Assembly: GCA_005793345.1 (NCBI GenBank)
Contig: SXSU01000039.1
Location: 1-35,649, forward strand
Direction of reading: 5' to 3'
DNA from: Bdellovibrionales bacterium
GTDB taxonomy: Bacteria > Bdellovibrionota > Bdellovibrionia > Bdellovibrionales > Bdellovibrionaceae
DNA length: 35,649 nucleotides
The notes below the pieces were generated by a model. The model was not told the DNA's origin. It made no database searches and saw only the letters and a program-made list of their open reading frames with translations. The position numbers were made by a program, and so were the translations under genes. Each line of letters begins with the position of its first letter. Positions within the stretch are counted from its first letter, which is position 1. Below are positions 17,663 through 25,546 of the stretch, piece after piece.

Positions 17663-18048
17663 AGATTAATCTCCTTAAAAAATAAAATTAAAAAAACTGT
17701 TTAAATTTTTGATATTCGAAAAACTTTAAATCAATTGTAAATAAACTTATCATATCATAATTTGAGGTAAGTCTAAAGCTATAAAGTTTTTTCGTATTAT
17801 AAAAATACATAATTGAATTAAAACGTCTCCAAATAGTAATTAAAAAAATAAAATATTCATTTGTCAGTAAAACTCTGATTTGGTTTGAACCATAATTTTA
17901 GAAAAATTCATTCAAATTTTACAATACCGTAACTCAGTTCAAACGATAGATTTAATGTAAATCTATTCGAAATAAAAAAATAGACTTAAGTAAATCTCCA
18001 TTTAGCCGAAAGTAGAGCAACAGATTTTTGGCTAGCCTGGAGAAACTT
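17663..18048. other. Divergent intergenic region
   Basis: No gene seen in 386 bases between the protease and the lipocalin-like gene. It holds a pair of related inverted repeats at 17947-17997. Confidence 0.6.
17947..17997. promoter_or_regulatory. Pair of related inverted repeats, possible operator
   Basis: A perfect inverted repeat, tagattta-atg-taaatcta (17947-17965), is followed 34 bases later by a related imperfect one, agactta-ag-taaatct (17982-17997). They lie 50-100 bases upstream of the start at 18049, where an operator would be expected. Confidence 0.35.
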
Positions 18049-19587
18049 ATGAATAATAAATTTTTAATTCTTTTATCTTCAATTCTATTCAATTCTCAAA
18101 TATCACTAGCTCAAAACAACAATTTAGACCTTAGTCTTGAAGAAGGTAATCATACCTGGGCTAAGTCAGAAGCCTGGACATGGATGGGTCATCTTAATGA
18201 ATACACTCAAGACTCTCCTACAGGAAAAATTCAACTAAGAAATGATGGTGTCGCTTTAATTCATTATTATACAAGAAATGAAACTCAATTCGGAAATTTA
18301 AATTTTAAAAGTTCAGCACTAACATATACCAAAAATAATATAGGTACAGTATATGATAAAAACACAATCTATTCAGAAGCTACAAATTCTGGAAATAAAT
18401 TTGAAATGAAAATAAAAGAACATACATTAGATATCCAATTTCAACACAAAAAAAATTTAGACATCATTAAAAAAGTTGAAATGAAAGATCAAGATCATAA
18501 AACTTTAAATAATACCCTTCTACCACTTTTTGAGAACTTAAATATTGCTCAAGGATTTTCTCCTGTAAAATATATAATGCAAAGTCATGTCGGCTCTCAT
18601 TCATATCTGAATATTGAGTTTTACCAAATCTGGCCGTCAATTGCACCAGAAAATGCCCGAATGAAATTTTTAGGTTTATCAGAAACATTTACATTTTCGC
18701 AACCCATGCTTGTTGCTATCGGAAAAATTAAAAAAGATGGTGTTGATAAAAAAGTTGTTGGATTACTTTTTTTAGATCGACAATGGAGCAAAGAATATTT
18801 TGGCACCTATATAATGTCTGATCCACTTGAATCCTTAAAGCAAAATCAAGCTTTAAAATACTCCCATAGTTGGTCTGCGTTTCATGCTTACTCAGCAGAA
18901 GCAAAGAATTGGTATTTTGTTCATCTATGGCAACAATTTAAAAGAACCGCAAATTTCGATGACACATTAGTTGATTATAGCGGTGTACTTTGGGCTAAAA
19001 ATGGTGTTCAACAAAATTCTATTCATAGCAATGAATTTTCCTGGAAAGGTTCAAATTACGTTAAAAATAAATCTATCGTCATGCTCAATTATGCAGTCGG
19101 AAGAGAAAAATATTTTCCGTCAGAATATAAGTATAATAATTTAACTAATAATGACAATTTGAAGTTACAAGCAAGTCCACCACTACAGTCTCTTGATCAA
19201 CCGATTTATTTATTTGAAGGATATGCTACAGGGTTTGGAGTATGGAATAATGAAAATGTAGAAATAAAAGGAAGATTAGAATCGAGTAGAATACTATTTC
19301 GAAAACAAGATTATCAAGAAATCATCTCAAATATAGATTTTTCTAATAAGTATAACTTTAATGAAAAACAAGATCAGTTAAAAATATATCTTGAAAAAAA
19401 AATTGTACAAGAAGAATGGTGCGAGTTTAATATTTTATGCTTTATTGATTATTTAAAAATAAAAAAAGCACAAATAGATTATGCATTTAATGATCTAAAT
19501 AGAAAACTAATAATTGCACAAAGCGGAATGAAAACAAAAGGCATAATAAGAGATCCAAATGATAAATCAAAAGTAATTTATAATTAA
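18049..19587 (+). CDS. Secreted lipocalin-like protein (CrtC/AttH superfamily-like)
   Basis: A 512-residue exported protein with signal peptide MNNKFLILLSSILFNSQISLAQ. The start ATG at 18049 is chosen over the TTG at 18028 because GGAG lies six bases before it. Two halves of beta-strand-rich sequence include LLFLDRQWSKEYFG and YSHSWSAFHAYSAEAKNWYFVHLWQ, which resemble the DRxWs and WsxxxL patterns of the CrtC (hydroxyneurosporene synthase)/AttH lipocalin-like superfamily. Members of that group include hydratases and unknown exported proteins, so I do not assign a reaction. It ends overlapping the LysR stop by four bases in convergent orientation. Confidence 0.55.
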   Translation: MNNKFLILLSSILFNSQISLAQNNNLDLSLEEGNHTWAKSEAWTWMGHLNEYTQDSPTGKIQLRNDGVALIHYYTRNETQFGNLNFKSSALTYTKNNIGTVYDKNTIYSEATNSGNKFEMKIKEHTLDIQFQHKKNLDIIKKVEMKDQDHKTLNNTLLPLFENLNIAQGFSPVKYIMQSHVGSHSYLNIEFYQIWPSIAPENARMKFLGLSETFTFSQPMLVAIGKIKKDGVDKKVVGLLFLDRQWSKEYFGTYIMSDPLESLKQNQALKYSHSWSAFHAYSAEAKNWYFVHLWQQFKRTANFDDTLVDYSGVLWAKNGVQQNSIHSNEFSWKGSNYVKNKSIVMLNYAVGREKYFPSEYKYNNLTNNDNLKLQASPPLQSLDQPIYLFEGYATGFGVWNNENVEIKGRLESSRILFRKQDYQEIISNIDFSNKYNFNEKQDQLKIYLEKKIVQEEWCEFNILCFIDYLKIKKAQIDYAFNDLNRKLIIAQSGMKTKGIIRDPNDKSKVIYN

Positions 19588-20453
19588 TTAATATTTTTAA
19601 TTATACTTGATATTATAATTTGGCTTGCAGTCGTTTTTTGTGCGTCTTGCCGGTAGACCAAGCAAATGCGATCATGAAAAGAAGGGAGCTGATCGTTTAA
19701 TATTTGGAGGTTATAACCTGACGCTCGAGTAGCAACTCGTTTCGGAAGAATACCTACTCCCAATCCAGCATTCACTAAATCGGCTACAACTTCTAAGTCA
19801 GTTGTTTTTATAATACGCCTAAAATAAATTTTCTTTTTTTCTAAACTTAAAATTAATTTCTGTGTTTGTATTAAATTAGGATCACAAATAAGTACCATTT
19901 TTTTGAAATCAAATTTTTGATGGGAATTTATTTTTTTTGAAATCCAAAATGAAACTTCATCATTGCATAACTCCTTAATCACTAAATCTGGATGACGAAC
20001 AGGATTTACAACAATTCCAAAATCTATTTCAAAACTAATTATTCGCTCTGTGATTTTTCGTGATAAGTCATGTATAATTTCAACTTCTAGATCTTGATGG
20101 TCACAAATTAATTTTGGTAAGAAATAAGATAAGGTATAAAGAGCAACTGAAGAGTGGCAACCAATACTATATCTACCAATAATTGAAGTTTGTCTCTTAA
20201 CAATTTCAGATTTTAATTGATCCCAATTAAAAATAAATAATTTACTTTTCGAATATAACTCTTGACCTGCCTTTGTGAGCTGGACGCCTGAACGGCTCCT
20301 TATTAGTAAAGAAACATTAAAAGAATTTTCAAGTCTTTTAATAGCAGAACTCAAACTGGGTTGAGCAATACCCAAACGTTCTGCAGCTCGAGAAATATTT
20401 TTAGTTTGGGCAACTTCAACAAAGTAAGTGAGATCTGAATAATTTGGTACCAT
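19584..20453 (-). CDS. LysR-family transcriptional regulator, divergent from the MNIO operon
   Basis: A 289-residue LysR-type regulator. The N-terminal helix-turn-helix is typical (DLTYFVEVAQTKNISRAAERLGIAQPSLSSAIKRLENSF, roughly residues 7-45). A periplasmic-binding-like effector domain follows. LysR proteins often control the divergent operon, here the peptide/DUF692/partner genes 107 bases away. A perfect inverted repeat at 20449-20469 covers its own start codon, which suggests autorepression and, with the site next to it, activation of the operon. The inducer is unknown; for MNIO clusters, metal or oxidative stress would be a first guess. Confidence 0.93.
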   Translation of the reverse strand: MVPNYSDLTYFVEVAQTKNISRAAERLGIAQPSLSSAIKRLENSFNVSLLIRSRSGVQLTKAGQELYSKSKLFIFNWDQLKSEIVKRQTSIIGRYSIGCHSSVALYTLSYFLPKLICDHQDLEVEIIHDLSRKITERIISFEIDFGIVVNPVRHPDLVIKELCNDEVSFWISKKINSHQKFDFKKMVLICDPNLIQTQKLILSLEKKKIYFRRIIKTTDLEVVADLVNAGLGVGILPKRVATRASGYNLQILNDQLPSFHDRICLVYRQDAQKTTASQIIISSIIKNIN

Positions 20454-20482
20454 AGTTAAAATCTATGGTAATTATAGATCCT
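20449..20482. promoter_or_regulatory. LysR-type binding region in the divergent promoter
   Basis: Perfect inverted repeat accatag-ttaaaat-ctatggt (20449-20469), which contains the LysR-box pattern ATAG-N7-CTAT (T-N11-A) and overlaps the ATG of the LysR gene at 20451-20453. A second, shorter dyad, tatag-atc-ctata, follows at 20473-20485. Two such sites side by side match the recognition and activation site layout of LysR-controlled divergent promoters. Confidence 0.65.
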
Positions 20483-20560
20483 ATATATTTTTGTCAATGG
20501 TTAAATTGAGTTATCTTATTAATTAAGAACCAACAAATCCAAATAGGAGGATTAATCAAA

Positions 20561-20983
20561 ATGACAAAAAAATCAATATTCAAGAGCAGCATGCTTGGAT
20601 TATTTTCTACGATGGCAGCTACCCAAGTTCAAGCACAGACTCAAACAGAAACAACTACTGGTCTCAATAACTTAAAAATTGAAGTTATTAAGACTGATGA
20701 ATCTATACTGCGATCTTGTTATGGATTTCCATGCCCTGACGATAAAACTGTGAATACATGTGATGATAATATTATCGAAAAAAACTTAGCTCAATTAAAC
20801 GAACTAAATATTATTTCGGTTAAATCCCTCGCGGCTTTTTCTTGCACAGGATATTGTTTTTCACTCAATGGAGATTCAGAGACACAAGAACAGGTTATTC
20901 AAGCAGATAAATGTCAAAAAGCAGAGGCTCTTGCTAAACTTGTGGAATTGGCAACTCCCCTTAGAGTTCCAGTTAAGCACTAG
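20561..20983 (+). CDS. Putative Sec-exported RiPP precursor peptide (six cysteines)
   Basis: A 140-residue protein, first gene of the operon. Residues 1-25 form a signal peptide (MTKKSIFKSSMLGLFSTMAATQVQA) with a good AxA-type site. The mature part has six cysteines: C53 and C58 in SCYGFPCPDD, C67 in NTCDD, C95 and C99 in FSCTGYC, and C118. In MNIO RiPP systems the precursor is encoded just upstream of the DUF692 enzyme, and in the bufferin class it bears a Sec signal peptide and cysteines that become modified for copper binding. Gene order, spacing (11 bases to the oxidase) and cysteines fit. The CYGFPCP motif matches no class I know. A plain secreted Cys protein is the alternative. AGGAGG precedes the start by ten bases. 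Confidence 0.6.
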   Translation: MTKKSIFKSSMLGLFSTMAATQVQAQTQTETTTGLNNLKIEVIKTDESILRSCYGFPCPDDKTVNTCDDNIIEKNLAQLNELNIISVKSLAAFSCTGYCFSLNGDSETQEQVIQADKCQKAEALAKLVELATPLRVPVKH

Positions 20984-20994
20984 TAGGATTCCCC

Positions 20995-21939
20995 ATGGCT
21001 ATTCATTTTCCAAATTTAATTTCAATGAAACTTGGTCTTGGAGTTGGACTAGATATGCCATGGGGAGATTCTTTTGGTTTTGATATTGTTAATAATAAAC
21101 CAACATCTAAAACGCAAAATTTTTTAAATTTATATAATAATGATTTTAATTATAGTTTTGCTTCTTGCCATATTAAAGATCGATCAGAATTAAATATAAA
21201 AAATTATATCGAAGCATTTCATGCCTTTTATAATATAAATGATAAATTTAAAGCAAGGGCTTTGCATCATACTTTTTTAAATTTAGGTACTACTGAAAAA
21301 TATAACAAAACAAAGATAATTGAGTTTACAAATCAACTCTCTGAAGAATTGAATATTGATTGGATAGTAGAAGATCTCGGAATCTGGCAAATTAAAGGCA
21401 AGACCTTGCCATATCCGCTTCCACCTTTTTTAAATAACGAAGGTCTTAACTCTTGCATTCAAAATATAACTAAATTGCAAAGTCATTTAAGAACACCTCT
21501 TTTAATTGAGTTTCCTGGATTTACAGACGGAACTAATTTTTATATAGGTCAAATGCATGCATTTGATTTTTTCAACAAAGTCGCAAAAGAAAGTCAGTGT
21601 GCTGTAACACTTGATACTGGTCACCTCATAAGCTATCAATGGCTACTAGGAAAAAGAAATGAAGAATTGTTTGAAGAATTGCATCGACTCCCACTTGAAC
21701 ATTGTTTTGAAATTCATCTTTCTGGATGTCAAATCGTAAATAATCGTTTTATGGATTTTCACCATGGGGTGATCATGGACGAACAATTAATAATTTTGGA
21801 AAAACTCATTTCACTTTGTCCAAATTTAAAAGCTATTACCTATGAAGATCCAAAATACGATGACACTGGAAGGTTATTTCCAAAATCGGTAAATAATTTT
21901 TTAAAACTTAAATCAATAGTATCAAAATGGACAGTTTAA
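20995..21939 (+). CDS. DUF692/MNIO family multinuclear non-heme iron oxidase
   Basis: A 314-residue TIM-barrel protein of the DUF692 (MNIO) family. Characterised members (MbnB, TglH, BufB) use a di- or tri-iron centre and O2 to modify peptide cysteines or nearby residues. Family landmarks in order: GLGVGLDMPWG (14-24), ALHHTFLNLG with H91/H92, WIVEDLGIW (123-131), LPYPLPPFLNNEG, LLIEFPGF with E172, VTLDTGH with D207 and H210, FEIHLSG with E239 and H241, DFHHG with D254, H256 and H257, and TYEDPKYDD with E284. These are the likely iron ligands. It sits between the peptide gene and the partner gene, one base from the latter. Assignment to the family is by motif; the substrate is inferred. Confidence 0.8.
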   Translation: MAIHFPNLISMKLGLGVGLDMPWGDSFGFDIVNNKPTSKTQNFLNLYNNDFNYSFASCHIKDRSELNIKNYIEAFHAFYNINDKFKARALHHTFLNLGTTEKYNKTKIIEFTNQLSEELNIDWIVEDLGIWQIKGKTLPYPLPPFLNNEGLNSCIQNITKLQSHLRTPLLIEFPGFTDGTNFYIGQMHAFDFFNKVAKESQCAVTLDTGHLISYQWLLGKRNEELFEELHRLPLEHCFEIHLSGCQIVNNRFMDFHHGVIMDEQLIILEKLISLCPNLKAITYEDPKYDDTGRLFPKSVNNFLKLKSIVSKWTV

Positions 21940-21940
21940 A

Positions 21941-22714
21941 ATGAACGAGATTTTATATAAACTTATTCATCATAAAAGTTACCGAATGCATTTTTTAAAT
22001 TCTGATTTTGTAAAAATAAATATTTCAAAAGAACTTATACCTGATTTATTAACGATTGATAAAGAACAACTCATTGCGAGTTCTGAGAGAGTTGCTAATA
22101 AATTACTTTTTGGAGATCACCAAGGAGGACGGGGTTTAAAGTCAATCTTTAACGATACTTTAACAGCCTGGGAACTTCAAAACCAGAGAAATTGTATGGA
22201 ACTCATTTTTGATTTTTTAGAATCATCTGAATTTGAAAAGTATCAAGAAGTTCCATTTACAGACTCTGGTAGTGTTATCTGTATTGAACAAGCTTTCTAT
22301 GAATTTATAAATCTAAATCATTGGAACAAGAGTAACCCTCTAGAAGGACTAGTTAGAAATGAATTTTTAATTAATACTTTTAAAACTTTATCAACCTGCA
22401 AAACACCAAATTTTTATTTAGACCCCAGCTTCATAAAAAAAAATAAAAATTGTTTTTACTCAGTCCAAATTTATGAATATAAACTCAATGGAAATACTAT
22501 TGAGCAGATACCACACTACATTCTCTACGCTTCTACAAAAAATAAACTAATCAGCGGTGAAATCTCTGCATTAATTGCAGATATATTATATTATGAAAAT
22601 TCTAATCCAATTGATAAAATGGGTGGATTAGTAAAAAAATATAAAGTATCTATTAATGAATATTTAAACACATGCAAAAAGTTAAAGGACATGGGAATTC
22701 TAGGTAATGATTAA
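21941..22714 (+). CDS. Putative MNIO partner protein
   Basis: A 257-residue cytoplasmic protein translated one base after the DUF692 stop, so almost certainly coupled to it. MNIO enzymes work with a partner (MbnC, TglI, or DUF2063 proteins such as BufC) that binds the precursor leader. This gene holds that position but I see no clear DUF2063 signature. The N-terminal half is helical. The C-terminal part (IPHYILYASTKNKLISGEISALIADIL...YKVSINEYLNTCKKLKDMGIL) reads like a winged-helix or RRE-type peptide-binding fold. Function is inferred from context. A composite palindromic element follows and may terminate the operon. Confidence 0.6.
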   Translation: MNEILYKLIHHKSYRMHFLNSDFVKINISKELIPDLLTIDKEQLIASSERVANKLLFGDHQGGRGLKSIFNDTLTAWELQNQRNCMELIFDFLESSEFEKYQEVPFTDSGSVICIEQAFYEFINLNHWNKSNPLEGLVRNEFLINTFKTLSTCKTPNFYLDPSFIKKNKNCFYSVQIYEYKLNGNTIEQIPHYILYASTKNKLISGEISALIADILYYENSNPIDKMGGLVKKYKVSINEYLNTCKKLKDMGILGND

Positions 22715-23037
22715 ATCTCGCTGAATTATTATGAAAATGCAAACTTTAGTTTGGATTTTTATAATACGGGGTGATTGAAAATCGCCCCCAACAACAGAAA
22801 AATAACAGCTTATGATTATGTCTGATATAATCGCGAAGCGATCAGACTTAATCATGAAAAGTTATTTTGTTTTGATAAAATAAAATGTCATTTTTTGTCA
22901 GCTATCGAATAAGTTACATATTATTAACCAATTCAGTTAACACAAATTTCATTTAAATTGGAATATTAATCACTAACCCTTTATTTATCTTCTTACAAAT
23001 TACTCAAAATTAATTGAGTTAAAACATAGGAGACTTT
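22715..23037. other. Intergenic region between MNIO operon and 23038 gene
   Basis: Holds the composite repeat (22727-22866), then about 170 AT-rich bases with no gene. It ends with TAGGAGAC as the ribosome binding site of the next gene. Confidence 0.6.
22727..22866 (-). repeat. Composite P-palindrome element, reverse orientation
   Basis: The reverse complement of this stretch matches 10907-11045 over all three parts: palindrome 22802-22866, G/C hairpin ggggtgat/atcgcccc near 22769-22788 (one G-U pair) and AT hairpin attatgaaaa...ttttataat. It lies 12 bases after the stop of the partner gene and may end that operon. Confidence 0.85.
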
Positions 23038-23418
23038 ATGTTAAAAAAAGGAATTATTGCATTGGCATTATTAACAATGAGCGCACAATCTTTTGCAGCA
23101 GCGGTTGGACTTATACTTCTTGCCCCTACTGTAACGATTGGTGGGGTTTCATACCTTTCAAGTAAACAAGCTGGAACTTCAAATGAATCAGTAAAACCTA
23201 CTGATAAAGCTTTTAATATTCATAGAGATGTTGTATTTGCTGCACAACCTGAAGCTCAGGCTTTCAATGCTGATGAATTTGCATCTTTAAAAGATATGGA
23301 CCAAAAATATCCAATTTTAAAAGCTGCTGTTAATGCTACAAACACAAGTGCTGCTGAACAAGGTTTAATTTTAGACCAAAAAAGTGTTATCGATTTTATT
23401 GCTGATTATAAAGATTAA
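23038..23418 (+). CDS. Small secreted protein of unknown function
   Basis: A 126-residue exported protein: signal peptide MLKKGIIALALLTMSAQSFA, then a short Gly/Ala-rich hydrophobic stretch (AVGLILLAPTVTIGGVSYL) that could be a membrane-associated segment. A hydrophilic remainder (FNADEFASLKDMDQKYPILKAAV) ends in FIADYKD. It has no cysteines. I recognise no family. The start has ATAGGAGAC. A strong hairpin follows the stop, so it is a single-gene transcript. It is not clearly linked to the MNIO operon, from which it is separated by a repeat. Confidence 0.6.
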   Translation: MLKKGIIALALLTMSAQSFAAAVGLILLAPTVTIGGVSYLSSKQAGTSNESVKPTDKAFNIHRDVVFAAQPEAQAFNADEFASLKDMDQKYPILKAAVNATNTSAAEQGLILDQKSVIDFIADYKD

Positions 23419-23427
23419 TTTTAATCT

Positions 23428-23462
23428 AGAAGTTGTTTAATTTATTTTTTTAAACAACTTCT
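23428..23462 (+). terminator. Hairpin after the 23038-23418 gene
   Basis: A perfect 12-bp stem agaagttgttta/taaacaacttct with an 11-base AT loop, nine bases after the stop codon. The stem is AT-rich and the T tract short, so it may also be an mRNA-stabilising hairpin. Confidence 0.6.
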
Positions 23463-23533
23463 ATTCTCTTATTTCTAAAATGAATTTAGAAGTTAGATTT
23501 TAGCAGTTAGAATTTATTTTTCATGGAGGAAAA

Positions 23534-25546
23534 ATGAAAAAATATTTTCAAAATTTAAGTTATATACTTTATAAATTGATGATTCTCATTTTCGTCATAT
23601 TTTCACCTCCAATTTATGCAACTACTTTTAAATTTCAAGGTTCTAAAGTTCAAAGCACCGACTATCCTATTCTAAATTCAATCATTGAAAAAATACAACT
23701 TTCAATTCCTCCTAAATATCAGAAAAATATTCAAACTGTTGTAATTACTTTTAATGATTTGGATAATTATTCGTTTGGAAGCACGGATAGATCAAGTCAT
23801 TTAATAACTCTCAACTCAGTTTGGTTAGACATTATTCGAAATCAATCTCTATTGTATGCATCACCCCAACAATGGAATCAATGGTATAAAAAGAAAATCA
23901 ATTATCAAGATAAACTAGAGCCTATTCTTCCACACTATAATACCATGAAAGATTTTTTAACAGGTGTTATCATTCATGAAGTATCTCATATTTATGATCT
24001 CCTTGCCTTACCTCCAATGGAATATTTAAAAACACGTACGCAATGTGTTTACGCTGCTGTATTAAATGAACCAATGACCCCTTTTGATAATTGTGATAAA
24101 ATTGCAAATATTTCTCATACGGTTTCAGACTTGGTTGAATTTAAAACTATTGCTGGATACCCTCTTCGTGGTTTTATGTTTCCTACAAACGAATATAAAA
24201 ATAATTTAATTTTTAGAACTCCTGATCCTTACGAACAAACTGATACGGAAGAAGCTTTTGCAGTTAATATGGAGTTCTTTTTAACAGATAAAAGTTTTCA
24301 ATGTCGTCGCCCTTTACTCTATCATTATTTAGCTCGACATTTTAATTGGAGCCCCTTCTTAAATACAGAATGCCATCAAACTAATAAAGTTTTATTAACT
24401 TATTCTGAACCAAGATTTCTTAATGAGAGAATTGAAGAATTGGACTTTAAAAGACTTTATAGAATAGATTATTTATGGGCAGGACCAGGGCCTGAGACAT
24501 CAAGTCGTTTTGGTCACGCAATGCTCAGATTTGTATTTTGCAATATAAATAGAAAAATAATTGGTCCTGATTGCATAGAGGATATAGGTGATCATCGAGT
24601 TATTTCTTTTAGAGCAAACGTTACTGATTTTGAAATAAGTTCTTGGAAAGGCCTAACTGGATTTTACTCTTCTTATCTTTATATCATCCCTTTTACTGAA
24701 ATACTCAAAGAATATACTCGTGGTGAAATGCGAGATCTCTTTGCCTTACCTTTAAATTTTACTCAGCTTCAAAAAAAGAGAATGTTCGATTTAGTATTAC
24801 AATTTCACTGGAGTTATCGAGGAAGCTACCAGTTTTTAAGTAATAATTGCGCCCATGAAACCATGACCCTTATAAACTCTGTTTTGTTTGATATACCCAA
24901 GTACCATGATCTCTTTGTCATAAAACCTAATTCATTGTATGATAAGCTTTTAGAGACAGGAATTGGCATTGGTCACTCTGCTAATGAATTAAAACAAAAT
25001 CCAAGACTAGGGTTATTTTATTCATCTCAATTTAAAATATTTTATAATTTGATTTTAAAATTGGAAAAAGCTGACCTACTAATTGATGTGCCTTCTGAAC
25101 CTGAAGATAAAGTTAATTATTACTTTTCATTAGATATAGAAAATCGTAAAAAAATATTTGATACTATAAATTTGATTACGGATAAAACAAAAAAGAAGCA
25201 ATTACTTTACGCGCTTTTAGCTTTAGAAAATATGATAAATGAAAAACTTGTAAATGAAACATTTAAAGCAGAAATTCCAAAATTAGTAAATTATAATGAC
25301 TTTTTTAAAATTCAAGAGCAACTTTCTTCCCCTTGGGGAATATGGGGATTAAAAGTAGGATATGGTATTCCTCAAAAATCTGAACTTGAATCAATTTCAA
25401 CCTCAAATCTTGATAACTTTGTAAATTCGAGTATTAAAAAATTTGATGAAATTTTAAAAATGGCATTTGAAAAATTAGATAGCGAAAGTAAAACTAAAAT
25501 TGATGCGCAAACAAGTCTAGTAAAAGCAATTAGCGACGCCAAATAG
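23534..25546 (+). CDS. Exported two-domain protein: zincin-like N part plus DUF4105 C part
   Basis: A 670-residue exported protein. A signal peptide (about 1-29, LMILIFVIFSPPIYA) precedes a first half that looks like a zinc metallopeptidase: HEVSH at 148-152, with a possible third ligand in DTEEAFAVNMEFF (237-249). From about residue 310 the DUF4105 domain starts: YLWAGPGPETSSRFGHAMLR with H328, SFRANVT, WKGLTGFYSSYLY and FLSNNCAHET with C439. DUF4105 proteins resemble papain-like enzymes with a Cys/His pair; their substrate is not settled. The combination of both domains in one chain is notable. It ends overlapping the next convergent gene by 17 bases. GGAGG lies before the start. Confidence 0.78.
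   Translation: MKKYFQNLSYILYKLMILIFVIFSPPIYATTFKFQGSKVQSTDYPILNSIIEKIQLSIPPKYQKNIQTVVITFNDLDNYSFGSTDRSSHLITLNSVWLDIIRNQSLLYASPQQWNQWYKKKINYQDKLEPILPHYNTMKDFLTGVIIHEVSHIYDLLALPPMEYLKTRTQCVYAAVLNEPMTPFDNCDKIANISHTVSDLVEFKTIAGYPLRGFMFPTNEYKNNLIFRTPDPYEQTDTEEAFAVNMEFFLTDKSFQCRRPLLYHYLARHFNWSPFLNTECHQTNKVLLTYSEPRFLNERIEELDFKRLYRIDYLWAGPGPETSSRFGHAMLRFVFCNINRKIIGPDCIEDIGDHRVISFRANVTDFEISSWKGLTGFYSSYLYIIPFTEILKEYTRGEMRDLFALPLNFTQLQKKRMFDLVLQFHWSYRGSYQFLSNNCAHETMTLINSVLFDIPKYHDLFVIKPNSLYDKLLETGIGIGHSANELKQNPRLGLFYSSQFKIFYNLILKLEKADLLIDVPSEPEDKVNYYFSLDIENRKKIFDTINLITDKTKKKQLLYALLALENMINEKLVNETFKAEIPKLVNYNDFFKIQEQLSSPWGIWGLKVGYGIPQKSELESISTSNLDNFVNSSIKKFDEILKMAFEKLDSESKTKIDAQTSLVKAISDAK

Noticed and set aside
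20868-21083. A 71-codon frame across the peptide/DUF692 junction
   Set aside because: Out-of-frame overlap of two better genes; no ribosome binding site.
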